This document shows positions 28,171 to 37,441 of a DNA stretch of 64,000 bases, one piece after another. The position numbers were made by a program, and so were the translations under genes. The notes under the pieces are model-generated. The model saw nothing but the letters and a program-made list of their open reading frames with translations, was not told where the DNA came from and searched no databases. Position 1 is the first letter of the stretch, and each line of letters begins with the position of its first letter. Source of the DNA: Paenibacillus rigui (GTDB lineage: Bacteria; Bacillota; Bacilli; Paenibacillales; NBRC-103111); assembly GCF_002234615.1 (NCBI RefSeq), contig NZ_NMQW01000002.1, positions 434,001 to 498,000 on the forward strand, read 5' to 3'.

Positions 28171-28195
28171 GAAACAAAAGCCGCCCAATCGGCTT
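28171..28195 (-). terminator. Intrinsic terminator after the SLH gene
   Basis: On the minus strand AGCCG pairs with CGGCT around a six-base loop and is followed by TTTGTTT, about 75 bases after the stop of the SLH protein gene. Confidence 0.65.
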
Positions 28196-28268
28196 GAGAA
28201 GAAACTCCCCTTACCTTTTAGACGGCAGATGGCTTCAAAATGTTACCCCAAATCAGGTGTGGAAAAAA

Positions 28269-31025
28269 TTATTTTTCAATTTCGATAATTTTATCATCCA
28301 ACACATACAACGTGACTTCGTCATTTTCAACAAAGCTGCTTACCGCCACTGGAGTCGTTCCCTGGTGTATGTAAGCTTTGGCATACAAATTATAATTCGT
28401 CTTGTCGCCGGCTGTATTCGGCTTCATCTGCAATCGATTCAATACATTGTCATAGCCTGCCACAGTCCTTTTGGATGCAGCTGCAATCGAAATGATCATC
28501 TTATCGCCCGCATTGACGATTTCGACACGGTCATTCGATTTGATATTGCCCAGCACGGCCGAGCTTGTGCCGTTCTGCTTCACGGTAAACTGCTTCCCGA
28601 CGGAGAACGCCTGAACGGTTCCCGCATAATCCTGTACAGTCACAATACCTTTGGCGCTATCCACATTCGTAACTTTACCATGAACTGTGTTCAGCAGCTC
28701 CACGCTGTTAAGGGTAATTCCTGTATAAGCGACCTTGACATAATCGTCAACCGCAATGTCCGTAAAGGCATGGGTTGATTTGCCAGGGTTCACAATTCTC
28801 TCATCGGTCGCAATGCTGAATTTCAAGGTTGCACCATTCTCATCCTGCACTTCCAACTCTCTGGCGGACGTGTCTGTACGCAACACTTTGTACACCGCTG
28901 TTTTCTTCACGGAAACCATGTTGATGACATCCTGATCACGGTTCATTTCACCGACAACGAGATCGCCCACCTGCAAGTCGCTCAGCTTTGAGCCGGACTT
29001 GGAGAAAATATTGACGGTAGCCCCGCTTACAACATTAAATGTAATATTTTGTCCGCCGTTCGTACGAATCGTAATTTGATTTGCCGTAGCGTTTACCTGG
29101 GATACCGTACCGACAGCTTGCGTTGACAGCTTCACGCTCAGGACCTTATCCGTTGAAACCTTTAGGTCCACCTTGGTCCCTTTGGTCCGCATAAACTTGC
29201 TCTCAAAATCGTCAAGCTCCACAGGAATATCCCATGAGCTGATTGCTGTAGACGTTGTTAATTTGTAAGCAAATCCTTTTCCGTCTGTCAGCGTACCGTA
29301 CAGCTGCTTCTTCGTCGCATCGTAATAATCGATCGTAGCAAAGGACTGCTCAACAATGGAACGGCTCGTTACAGTTGCTTTCACCACTTTGTTGTTGACT
29401 AAATCCAGCTGAAGCATATCTCCGACTTCCAGATCCAATACACCTGCTGTGGCCAGACCTTCAATGGAAACGGAAGCATTATCCGCAATATAATAGGCAC
29501 CCAGGCTGCCATCGGATTTCGTGATGGTAATCGTCTTGGTATCTTCCTTCGTATCCGTCATCAGCGTACCTTGAACCGTAGCCCCGATGTCGGCTTGCTT
29601 GGTGATCGTAACAGCTGTCACTTCATTCGCCTTCACCGTGTACTTCACGGTGTCTCCGACTCTGATTTTGGACAAATCACCTGCTGTACCATCCGGTAGC
29701 GTGACAGCTACCCGTGCTGCGAACGGATACGTTTCGTTTTGTGTTGTGGATTGCTCCAGGAAAGTGATCGTATTATCCTGATCCTGGATAGTGGCTACGC
29801 TGCCTTCGGCCGTTTTGCTGACAGGTACCTGCTTTACGATAATTTTGGAGTACTTGGCGCCAGGAATAAGCAAGTTCCGTTTTAACACAATCATGCTTCC
29901 CGGTTGAATCGAGCTTAGGCTCAAGCCCCGGCCATCCTTATCCGTTACGGCAACATTGGCTTCAAGATCCTTCAACGATTCTTCTCCGCCTTGAGTGATG
30001 TCTACAAGCATTTTATCTACGTAAACCTTGTTTAACGTTCCCTCGAGCGTCTCCATTTGCTCTGCATCGTTCGTTAATTCAATATATGTAACATTGCCCT
30101 GCTCCTGAATCACGTAGACCTCGTTCGTTTCTTTCAATGAACTGGCTGGAATACGGCTGTCATCCTTCGCATTGTAAATCACAACATCCGTTGCAACGGT
30201 ATACTGGCTGCCTTTGCCTTCCTTGGACAGAAGCGTTAGCTTCCGGTCCTTCAGCTCCATCAAATATCCGATCGTGACACGGTCAGAGCGAGTCGTCAGC
30301 TCTTTATCCGCACGGCTGAGAAAAGTAGCCATTTGGGCACGCGTTACGTTCCCTTTCGGCTGAAAATTGTTGTCGTCCACGCCATTGACAATCTTCAGAC
30401 TTACAGCAGCATTAATGTAACCGACAGCCCAGGAAGACATATCCTTCGCATCACTGAAAATGGATGGATCGGCATTTTTCAAATTCGCCAAATCCTGCTT
30501 ATCGATGGCCCGGATCACCAGCTTAGCCACCCATTCCCTTGTGGCTGGACGGGAGCCCCACGAGCTTTTGGAAGTCCCCGTTCCATCGGACTCTTCTTTC
30601 ACATTAATCAATTCCTTATCAAACGCATACGCTACGTACGGCTTGGCATAGCTGTCAACGGAAACAGGCAGAATGGTTTCGGATTTGTTTTTCAGCGCTT
30701 CGGATTCAAGACCCATCATACGGATGGCCATAATGATAACGTCCTGCTGGGATACTTGGGTATCCGGGCTGAATTTACCTTTATCAACCCCTTGAATAAT
30801 TCCAAGTGCGGCCAGCTTTGTAATATGCTTTAACGCCCAGTGCTGAGCTGGAACATCCGTAAACCGGGAGCTCGTATCCGTGACTGAAGTCGTATTGATT
30901 GGAGTGGTTGGATTGGTGCTTGAATTCGCCGTTGATTCGGCAGCGTAGGCTGGGCTGCTCATAAGTACGGATAAAGCGATGATGCCTGCGGCCATTTTTT
31001 TGCTATTCTTATGTTTGTAAGACAT
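28269..31025 (-). CDS. S-layer-homology domain surface protein
   Basis: A 918-residue exported protein. A signal peptide ends at AYA-AES (about residue 29). Three SLH domains (about 52-95, 110-175 and 185-240; RFTDVPAQHWALKHITKLAALGI-like starts) should bind pyruvylated secondary cell-wall polymer. The remaining 670 residues are Thr/Val/Lys/Asp-rich beta-strand repeats containing phrases such as GDTVKYTV and VGDMLQLDL, without a recognisable catalytic motif. Last gene of an envelope cluster with a GerMN lipoprotein and an amidase. A structural or adhesive role is likely; function otherwise unknown. Confidence 0.88.
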   Translation of the reverse strand: MSYKHKNSKKMAAGIIALSVLMSSPAYAAESTANSSTNPTTPINTTSVTDTSSRFTDVPAQHWALKHITKLAALGIIQGVDKGKFSPDTQVSQQDVIIMAIRMMGLESEALKNKSETILPVSVDSYAKPYVAYAFDKELINVKEESDGTGTSKSSWGSRPATREWVAKLVIRAIDKQDLANLKNADPSIFSDAKDMSSWAVGYINAAVSLKIVNGVDDNNFQPKGNVTRAQMATFLSRADKELTTRSDRVTIGYLMELKDRKLTLLSKEGKGSQYTVATDVVIYNAKDDSRIPASSLKETNEVYVIQEQGNVTYIELTNDAEQMETLEGTLNKVYVDKMLVDITQGGEESLKDLEANVAVTDKDGRGLSLSSIQPGSMIVLKRNLLIPGAKYSKIIVKQVPVSKTAEGSVATIQDQDNTITFLEQSTTQNETYPFAARVAVTLPDGTAGDLSKIRVGDTVKYTVKANEVTAVTITKQADIGATVQGTLMTDTKEDTKTITITKSDGSLGAYYIADNASVSIEGLATAGVLDLEVGDMLQLDLVNNKVVKATVTSRSIVEQSFATIDYYDATKKQLYGTLTDGKGFAYKLTTSTAISSWDIPVELDDFESKFMRTKGTKVDLKVSTDKVLSVKLSTQAVGTVSQVNATANQITIRTNGGQNITFNVVSGATVNIFSKSGSKLSDLQVGDLVVGEMNRDQDVINMVSVKKTAVYKVLRTDTSARELEVQDENGATLKFSIATDERIVNPGKSTHAFTDIAVDDYVKVAYTGITLNSVELLNTVHGKVTNVDSAKGIVTVQDYAGTVQAFSVGKQFTVKQNGTSSAVLGNIKSNDRVEIVNAGDKMIISIAAASKRTVAGYDNVLNRLQMKPNTAGDKTNYNLYAKAYIHQGTTPVAVSSFVENDEVTLYVLDDKIIEIEK

Positions 31026-31069
31026 GCGTCGGTTCCTCCCGGTGTTCTTGGTAAATGATCAATAACAAA

Positions 31070-31642
31070 TTATGAGTTTCTTTGAATAGGGTGAGGAAGA
31101 TCCATGTGCCCCATCAAGCTTTCAACTGCCTTGCCGTCCAATAATACATCAAAGCTATCAATCTCTGAAAATTGGAATAATGTTTTTTTCAAAGCTTCCA
31201 GAAGTAGAGCTTCCCCACCTGAGCCCAAGCGGGATTCCGGGGACATGGAAACGTCTACAGTCAGCGTCTTATCCTTCAGTACGACCGAACGGACCGTGAA
31301 GCCTTGCAGTAAGGCCAGCTGTTTAGGATCAGGTGACGTGCCAAGAGCCTTCAATGCTTCTGAATACTTTTCGTCTTCTTGTTTGTAACGAATGGAAACT
31401 TCCTTTTCCACAAGCTTTTCACCATTCTCGTCCCCGAAATAAGCTTTGATTTTCATTTGCTTGCTTTCATTTACGGGTTGGCTTGTGGATGATGACGCTG
31501 GTTGTGAACCTGTCGTCTGTTCCTGCTTGGGTGCTGTTTGTCCATGAGACGTTTGATCCGGTGTTTTGGCTTGTCCGCAGGCCGATAGCAATGCAATGAG
31601 CGTCATACTGATGACTGTTATTTGGAGTCGTCTTTTTTGCAT
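31070..31642 (-). CDS. GerMN-domain lipoprotein
   Basis: A 190-residue lipoprotein: signal peptide with lipobox LLSAC (Cys near residue 22), a low-complexity Gln/Ser/Thr linker (25-65), then a GerMN domain (about 68-185). GerMN domains occur in the sporulation protein GerM and in lipoproteins that act with cell-wall enzymes. The gene lies 13 bases after an N-acetylmuramoyl-L-alanine amidase gene, which strongly suggests a shared role in peptidoglycan handling. Confidence 0.88.
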   Translation of the reverse strand: MQKRRLQITVISMTLIALLSACGQAKTPDQTSHGQTAPKQEQTTGSQPASSSTSQPVNESKQMKIKAYFGDENGEKLVEKEVSIRYKQEDEKYSEALKALGTSPDPKQLALLQGFTVRSVVLKDKTLTVDVSMSPESRLGSGGEALLLEALKKTLFQFSEIDSFDVLLDGKAVESLMGHMDLPHPIQRNS

Positions 31643-31655
31643 CGTTATCTCCTCC

Positions 31656-33059
31656 TTAATCGATGTTCAACTGTTTTTTGATCCCGGCAACGATGGAAGC
31701 GGCAACGCGATTTTGGAATTGTTCCTGGTACATTGCTTCTTCATCCGATCTGTTGGATAAGAACCCGATCTCGAGCAATAGAGATGGCATGGTGGTATTT
31801 TTGATAACATAGAAATTGTTCTGCTTCACCTTACGGTCCGTAAATCCCGTTGCAGGGATCAGGACATCATGCATAATATTGGCGAAATCCAGGCTTTGCT
31901 CCGTGTAATAATACGTTTCCGTTCCGGAAATGGATTCTTTTCCTGCCGAGTTTCCGTGGATCGATACGAACAAATCGGCTTTCATTTCGTTAGCGAACGC
32001 GGTTCTGCCCGATAATTCAATAAAATCATCGGTATCCCGGGTCATTTGCGGGTCGATTCTTGGTTCCTGCTCCAGCAGCTTGTACACCTTCATGCCTAGC
32101 GAAAGAACAAAATCCTTCTCATAGCGCTTCGTCACTGAAACGGCTCCCGTATCTTTGCCTCCATGTCCAGGGTCAATAACAACCTTGAACTTGTCCTGCT
32201 TCGCTGTAAGCTTCCATGCTAACAATGTCGAGTCGGATGAAGGCTTAACAGAAGTCGGCTTCAAATCTAGCTTTTGAGATGAATCTATTATTATTCTAAC
32301 GATAGAGGATTCTTTTGAAAATAGCAAATAACGTATTTGGGACACTTTCTCGTTATTTTCTTTCACTACTCCCTCGCCTTTGGAGTTCAGCTTCAGAGCC
32401 GGATCCAGCTTGCTGTTAGGGAGGTCAATAATAATCTGGTTCGTATTTGCAGCCGGGGTTACATTCACCTCCGGCTTCTGTTGTCCGTTCGTTTGAACCG
32501 AAAGCACATCTCCATCAAGAGAAATGGATTTGATCGTTGCAACGGCTGCTTCCGGCTGATTCCCCGTATCTTTAGGCGAATCCGTTACTTCTGCCGCCGG
32601 CTTGTCATTGGTGTTCGAAGCTTCTTTCTCCTGCTGATACAAAAATACGGAACGGGTAAGCTCGTCCCAGGTTACTTTGACACCCAGCTGTTCACTAACA
32701 AAGCGCACCGGGAGTAAAGTATTTCCGTCGGTCAATTGAGGTGCTGCTTCAAGCTGTGTTTTCTTATTGTTAACTACCGCTTCGTTCTTATCAATATACA
32801 ATTGAATGGTAACATCGTCTTTGACTACGGTGACTTTACGGCTCTTTTCTTCCCACTGTACCTTGGAGCCGAGTGTTTCGGCAATAATCCGGATCGGCAC
32901 CAGCGTATTCCCCTTAACGATGCGGGGAGGCACTTCAGCAGCCAATTGCTTGCCGTTCATAAACAAATGAATGGGCGACTCCGCGGCAAAAGTCATGACA
33001 GGAAACGATAACAAAGAAATGAGCAGCATGGATATCAACGTAGTTATAACTCTCATCAT
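31656..33059 (-). CDS. N-acetylmuramoyl-L-alanine amidase with stalk and AMIN domains
   Basis: Cleaves the amide bond between MurNAc and the stem peptide. A signal peptide (1-26) is followed by a copper-amine-oxidase-like stalk domain (about 28-140, two strand repeats with TLVPIRIIAETLG and TLLPVRFVSEQLG), an AMIN domain (about 165-270) and a C-terminal Amidase_3 zinc domain (about 285-465). The zinc and catalytic residues sit in VIDPGHGGKDTGAV, SIHGN and LLEIGFLSN. It heads an operon with the GerMN lipoprotein. Confidence 0.93.
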   Translation of the reverse strand: MMRVITTLISMLLISLLSFPVMTFAAESPIHLFMNGKQLAAEVPPRIVKGNTLVPIRIIAETLGSKVQWEEKSRKVTVVKDDVTIQLYIDKNEAVVNNKKTQLEAAPQLTDGNTLLPVRFVSEQLGVKVTWDELTRSVFLYQQEKEASNTNDKPAAEVTDSPKDTGNQPEAAVATIKSISLDGDVLSVQTNGQQKPEVNVTPAANTNQIIIDLPNSKLDPALKLNSKGEGVVKENNEKVSQIRYLLFSKESSIVRIIIDSSQKLDLKPTSVKPSSDSTLLAWKLTAKQDKFKVVIDPGHGGKDTGAVSVTKRYEKDFVLSLGMKVYKLLEQEPRIDPQMTRDTDDFIELSGRTAFANEMKADLFVSIHGNSAGKESISGTETYYYTEQSLDFANIMHDVLIPATGFTDRKVKQNNFYVIKNTTMPSLLLEIGFLSNRSDEEAMYQEQFQNRVAASIVAGIKKQLNID

Positions 33060-33183
33060 ACACCTCAGCTTATATAATATAAAATCATAGGTTTCGGGAT
33101 CGCTTTCATAAATAAAGGCTTAAAATGGCGAATCATACCATATAATAGACGTCTTAACCGGCGAAAAGTTGCGGGAAAACGAC

Positions 33184-33224
33184 AAAAAAGCCCAAAATGA
33201 CAGGCGTTTCCCGTCATTTCAGGC
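33184..33224 (-). terminator. Intrinsic terminator after the FtsH-like gene
   Basis: On the minus strand an extended imperfect stem (AGCCTGAAATGACGGG with CCTGTCATTTTGGGCT) is followed by TTTTTTG, 14 bases after the stop codon. Confidence 0.8.
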
Positions 33225-33237
33225 TAAGATTCAAGAA

Positions 33238-34740
33238 CTAAGCTATTTGCATACGTGATTGTTCCAGCAGTTCACGGAACTGATCTCCGGAGAGAACTTC
33301 TTCTTTCACCAGGATGTGCAGTGACTGTTCGAAAACCGGTCTGTGCTGTTCCAGCATCCTTCTTGTGCTCTCCGTCAACTGTTCCAAAATCTTCGCATTT
33401 TCCTTCATCAGCTCTTCCTTAGTTACCATTTGCCGATCAATAATGCCCAAATCCGTTAATCCGGAATCCATCATCGTCCCTACCAGGTTAAGAGCCTGTT
33501 CAAAGTCGTTGCGCGATCCTGTGCTTCGGCCTCCATAAAACATCTCTTCCGCGACCGAACCGCCTAAAGCGATCATAATTTGATGCTCAATGTGCTCCTT
33601 CGTGTACAGGTATTGATCCTGCTGAGGATTATGACGCACGTAGCCTAACGCTTGTCCACGAGGGCTTAAAGCGACCTGCGAAACGGAGCCCGGTCGTACG
33701 GTTTCGGCTGCGATAGCATGTCCCAGCTCATGCAGAGCAACACGATCCCGTTCTTCCTTCGTCGATTCGCGGTCTGTCTTCTCACCCATCATTACCTTGT
33801 CAACAGCTTGAGACAAATGTCTTTGCTCAATAAACGGCGTTTCATCACGCATTGCGTAGATTGCGGCTTCGTTCATTACGCTCTCCAGCTGTGCGCCCGA
33901 GAAATGGAACGTTTCCTCGGCAATCGACTCCAATTGGGCATCTGCTGCTAGGGGCTTGTTCTTCGCATGAATGTTCAAAATATGAAGGCGGCCTTTTTTA
34001 TCAGGCAAATCCACCTCGATATGACGGTCAAAACGCCCCGGGCGCAGCAATGCGCTGTCCAGCATTTCTTTACGGTTTGTTGCGGCCATAATCAAAACCC
34101 GAGGGCTATCCGCCGTATGAATCCCATCCATTTCCGTTAACAGCTGGTTCAGCGTCTGATCGTATTCACGATGCTGCCCGCCGTCCCTTTTACCGCCGAT
34201 GACGTCGATTTCATCAATAAAAATAATCGCACTCTCTTTATTTTCTTTAACCGCACGTGTGCGTGCTTCTTTAAACATATCCCGAATCCGGCTGGCACCT
34301 ACACCAACATACATTTCGACAAATTCACTGCCGGAAGCGGCCATGAATACCGAATTCGTGTAATGTGCCGCTGCCTTGGCCATCAAAGTTTTGCCCGTTC
34401 CCGGAGGGCCTGTGAGCAAAATCCCTTTGAGCGGACGAATGCCCAGCTTCTTGATCTCTTCATGCTTGATCAGAAAATCAAGTGCTTCTTTCAACTCATT
34501 CTTTGCGCGATGCTGCCCGCCGATATCATCAAAGGTCAAATAGCTGGGCGACTGACTGCGTGCCTTGCGGTCGGAGCCCCCAAAGCCGCCGCCTGCTGTA
34601 CGCGCACGGTTCATATAGAACAAAGAACCTAAAATAATCGCCATAAAAAGAATGGGAACAACGTTTACTCCGATAAAATAAAGGAATACTAAAAGAACCG
34701 GAACCGAGCCAATGGCAATTTCCTTATAGATCTTACTCAT
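33238..34740 (-). CDS. Compact FtsH-like AAA+ zinc metalloprotease
   Basis: A membrane AAA+ protease of 500 residues, against about 610-650 for housekeeping FtsH. Two hydrophobic helices (about 8-24 and 27-43) are separated by only a few residues, so the extracytoplasmic domain of FtsH is absent. Walker A GPPGTGKT (111-118), pore motif EMYVGVG (142-148, Tyr where FtsH has Phe), Walker B IIFIDEID (172-179), arginine region RPGRFDR, zinc motif HELGH (337-341) and downstream Asp in SRNDFEQA (412) are all present, so ATPase and protease should work. It overlaps by 8 bases an upstream gene for a single-pass membrane protein. Confidence 0.88.
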   Translation of the reverse strand: MSKIYKEIAIGSVPVLLVFLYFIGVNVVPILFMAIILGSLFYMNRARTAGGGFGGSDRKARSQSPSYLTFDDIGGQHRAKNELKEALDFLIKHEEIKKLGIRPLKGILLTGPPGTGKTLMAKAAAHYTNSVFMAASGSEFVEMYVGVGASRIRDMFKEARTRAVKENKESAIIFIDEIDVIGGKRDGGQHREYDQTLNQLLTEMDGIHTADSPRVLIMAATNRKEMLDSALLRPGRFDRHIEVDLPDKKGRLHILNIHAKNKPLAADAQLESIAEETFHFSGAQLESVMNEAAIYAMRDETPFIEQRHLSQAVDKVMMGEKTDRESTKEERDRVALHELGHAIAAETVRPGSVSQVALSPRGQALGYVRHNPQQDQYLYTKEHIEHQIMIALGGSVAEEMFYGGRSTGSRNDFEQALNLVGTMMDSGLTDLGIIDRQMVTKEELMKENAKILEQLTESTRRMLEQHRPVFEQSLHILVKEEVLSGDQFRELLEQSRMQIA

Positions 34741-35266
34741 TAGGCCACACCCCTATTTTATCAGGCGTACGCGGCAGCATGACATATTTGCTTTGAGCTC
34801 CGTCACTCATCGTCACGTATACAAACTTATCGTCCATTTCCGTCGATACCTTTAGATTCGAATTGGCTGCACGCGCCTGAAGAGTAGTCGGTATCTGGGA
34901 ATATTTCTTCGTTTCCATAGCTTGTGCTACATCAAACAATGCGGAGGACCACCAGGCATCCAGCTGTTCGGAAGAGTCGCTATCCACTTTAAGCTTCAGC
35001 TTTTTCTGCCCGATTACGGATGAGCCGTCCTTCTGAATACGGTCATATATTTCACGCAAGCTGGCACCAGGCTTCAGCTTCAATTCAATCGTCGTTTCCG
35101 TACTTGTAATTTTCGTGTCGACCAGCTCTACGACTCCCGGGGTGCTAGTCACTACGGAAGCCAGTGGATTCTCCATGGCAACACTTTGGTAAACGAAATA
35201 ACCGCCGAATAATACCGTCGCCGAGATTACAACACTCAAAGAGATAGGCAAGAGACGTAACTTCAT
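34733..35266 (-). CDS. Single-pass membrane protein paired with the FtsH-like protease
   Basis: Not recognised as a family. The 177-residue protein has one N-terminal membrane helix (about 8-28) and an extracytoplasmic domain of about 145 residues rich in beta-strand and charged residues, without cysteines or enzyme motifs. The ATG chosen has an AAAGGGGG site nine bases upstream; an in-frame ATG ten codons earlier lacks one. Its 3' end overlaps the protease start (ATGAGTAA), which implies coupled translation and a shared complex. It may provide the extracytoplasmic sensing domain that the protease lacks (inference). Confidence 0.78.
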   Translation of the reverse strand: MKLRLLPISLSVVISATVLFGGYFVYQSVAMENPLASVVTSTPGVVELVDTKITSTETTIELKLKPGASLREIYDRIQKDGSSVIGQKKLKLKVDSDSSEQLDAWWSSALFDVAQAMETKKYSQIPTTLQARAANSNLKVSTEMDDKFVYVTMSDGAQSKYVMLPRTPDKIGVWPNE

Positions 35267-35284
35267 GCTAACGTCCCCCTTTCT

Positions 35285-35333
35285 ATAGTATATCATCTGT
35301 AATATATAAATAGTATATCACATGATATATACT
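35285..35333 (-). promoter_or_regulatory. Repeated palindromic operator-like sites upstream of the protease pair
   Basis: The 11-base word ATAGTATATCA occurs at 35285-35295 and again at 35310-35320. The second copy is part of an inverted repeat, TATATCA-CA-TGATATA (35314-35329). The site lies directly before the ribosome-binding site of the protease-partner operon, where a repressor or activator would act. No regulator is identified, and no confident -35/-10 pair was found. Confidence 0.5.
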
Positions 35334-35362
35334 CAATGTGGATGTAATCTGTGGTAAATCGG

Positions 35363-35851
35363 TCATTGAATGCTTAATCGGTACGTATCCAGCATAGCTC
35401 CGTCTTTAAAAGAATAGTAATCGTAATAATACCGCTCACCGGCCGCATCGTCTTTTACTTTATAGAACACTTCCCAGACCAGCGTTCCGTTCAACACCCC
35501 GGGCATCATCCGAACGATATCCGCATCCGCTTGATGAGCAAGCACAGCCGCCTTCACTTGCTCGGCATTAACCCCGTCAGAGGCCATCTGTGAATAGATG
35601 ACGTCTTCCGCCACCCAGACAATCATCTTTTGCCCAATCTTGTTTTCACCTTGAATAATAGTAAACGGCTTGTCTCCGACGAAGCGGTCCACTTTGTCCG
35701 CTTTGGTTAAAATCGTTTTCTGATAAGCGGTTTGAACCGCATTGCGTTGTATCTGCCATTCCTTCTCATGTACGGCATTGAAGAAGCGTACGCCAAAAAA
35801 CAAAAGAAGAGCAGCTGCAGCGACCGCCGCAACCGCAATTTTAATTTTCAT
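35363..35851 (-). CDS. YpmB-like membrane-anchored protein (DUF5590)
   Basis: A 162-residue protein with an N-terminal membrane helix (about 4-24) and an extracytoplasmic alpha/beta domain. In B. subtilis ypmB lies near dinG, and the protein here is also near dinG, which supports the assignment. Family function is unknown. It follows the deaminase gene by 26 bases in the same direction and may be co-transcribed with it. Confidence 0.75.
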   Translation of the reverse strand: MKIKIAVAAVAAAALLLFFGVRFFNAVHEKEWQIQRNAVQTAYQKTILTKADKVDRFVGDKPFTIIQGENKIGQKMIVWVAEDVIYSQMASDGVNAEQVKAAVLAHQADADIVRMMPGVLNGTLVWEVFYKVKDDAAGERYYYDYYSFKDGAMLDTYRLSIQ

Positions 35852-35877
35852 GAAAGCCCATCCTCTACTTTCTGTGC

Positions 35878-37176
35878 TTATTGGCCGGTAAGCCGTTCAA
35901 AGCAGCGCTGTGCCTCGTACAACACTTTTTCTTCATCTAATGTAAGGCATTCGCTGTTCTTGACGATCTGTTTCCCTTCGACCCAAACGTCCGTTACATC
36001 TTTCGCCGATGCGGAGTACACCACATGAGAAATATAGTTCGTTTTCGGGAAAAAGTGAGGCTGATCAATATCGAGTGCGATAAAGTCCGCCTTCATGCCA
36101 GGCTGCAAAGCACCGACCTGTTCAAGCCAGATCGATTGCGCACCTTCCAACGTCCCCATCCGCAAAGCAGCTTCAGCCGGAACCGCTACAGGATCTCCAG
36201 TCACACCCTTATGAATCAAGGCGGCCAGTCGCATTTCTTCGAACATATCCAGATTGTTGTTGCTTGCAGGTCCGTCCGTTCCTAGCGAAACCTTAATGCC
36301 TTCCTTTAGTAACTCGGGAACCCGCGCCACGCCGCTAGCCAGCTTCAAATTGCTGCCGGGATTGTGAGACACGCGGACATCATATTTTTTCAAAATTTGA
36401 ATTTCTTCGTCGGTTAAATGAACGGCATGCGCCACAAGCGTGGGTCTTGTAAACATGCCAAGCTTCTCCAAGTGGGCAACAGGTCTTGAGCCGTATTGCT
36501 CGAAATTTTCCTGAACCTCCCTTGCCGTTTCCGACATATGAGTATGCATCGGGAGCTGCAAATCGTGAGCCGCCTGCACGAAGCGCTCAATAAAATCAGG
36601 CGGGCAAGTATAAGGAGCATGTGGGGACATCAACGTTGTAATCCGTCCGCCTGCTTTATTGTGCCAATCTTTGGCAAACTGTACAGCCTCGGCCAGCTTC
36701 GCATCCTGCACATCCGGAGGACACAGTCCGATTGCACCGCGCGTTAGTACGCCCCGCATTCCGCTTTGCTCCACTGCCAGGGCGACTTCATTCATATGGT
36801 CATACATATCGACCACAGCCGTCGTTCCGCCCTTAATCATTTCCAATATTGAGAGCTCCGTACCGACACGTACATCATGAGCGGTAAATTTGCCTTCGAT
36901 CGGCCACATTTTTTCCTGAAGCCATACCTGCAGAGCCAAATCGTCTCCATAGCCTCTAAGCAGCGACATGGCCGCATGACCGTGGGTGTTCACCAGTCCC
37001 GGCATAAACAGCTTGTGCTTCCCATTGATATGCTCGTCATATTGTTCCAGCGGCAGAGGCGCGTGCTCACCGATATATGTAATTTGATTGTCCTCCCACA
37101 CCATGCAGCCGCGAACAATCGGTTGAACCTCATTTAATGTAATAAAAGTACCGTTAGTGATAATTGTTTTTTTCAC
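35878..37176 (-). CDS. mtaD: 5-methylthioadenosine/S-adenosylhomocysteine deaminase
   Basis: An amidohydrolase of 432 residues that deaminates MTA or SAH, and possibly related adenosyl compounds. Metal ligands are visible: NTHGHAAMS near residue 63, HTHMSET near 205, the VAHAVHL motif near 245 and the distal Asp in SLGTDGPASNNN near 304. Translation probably starts at GTG, with an AAGGAAGG site nine bases before; the ATG inside that region is out of frame. The gene is divergent from the phosphate pair. Confidence 0.88.
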   Translation of the reverse strand: MKKTIITNGTFITLNEVQPIVRGCMVWEDNQITYIGEHAPLPLEQYDEHINGKHKLFMPGLVNTHGHAAMSLLRGYGDDLALQVWLQEKMWPIEGKFTAHDVRVGTELSILEMIKGGTTAVVDMYDHMNEVALAVEQSGMRGVLTRGAIGLCPPDVQDAKLAEAVQFAKDWHNKAGGRITTLMSPHAPYTCPPDFIERFVQAAHDLQLPMHTHMSETAREVQENFEQYGSRPVAHLEKLGMFTRPTLVAHAVHLTDEEIQILKKYDVRVSHNPGSNLKLASGVARVPELLKEGIKVSLGTDGPASNNNLDMFEEMRLAALIHKGVTGDPVAVPAEAALRMGTLEGAQSIWLEQVGALQPGMKADFIALDIDQPHFFPKTNYISHVVYSASAKDVTDVWVEGKQIVKNSECLTLDEEKVLYEAQRCFERLTGQ

Positions 37177-37441
37177 TTTCCATTCCTTCCTTTCTCTTAC
37201 CTGACATTAAATTTTACTGTACATCTTCATCTTATATAAATCAAGTAAGCACAAGACCTCCATTAGTGTCGTACTTACATAATCAACCTTTCATGAACTT
37301 CATTTGAAATGGATAAACTATGATTGCAATCCAGCTACAGGATGTGTTATTTTTAATTTTGTGTTAAATTTCACGATCCGTTTTTCAATAACCGATGCTC
37401 ATTGTGAATTTATCGTTAAGATACTTTAAGGGGGCTGTTTC

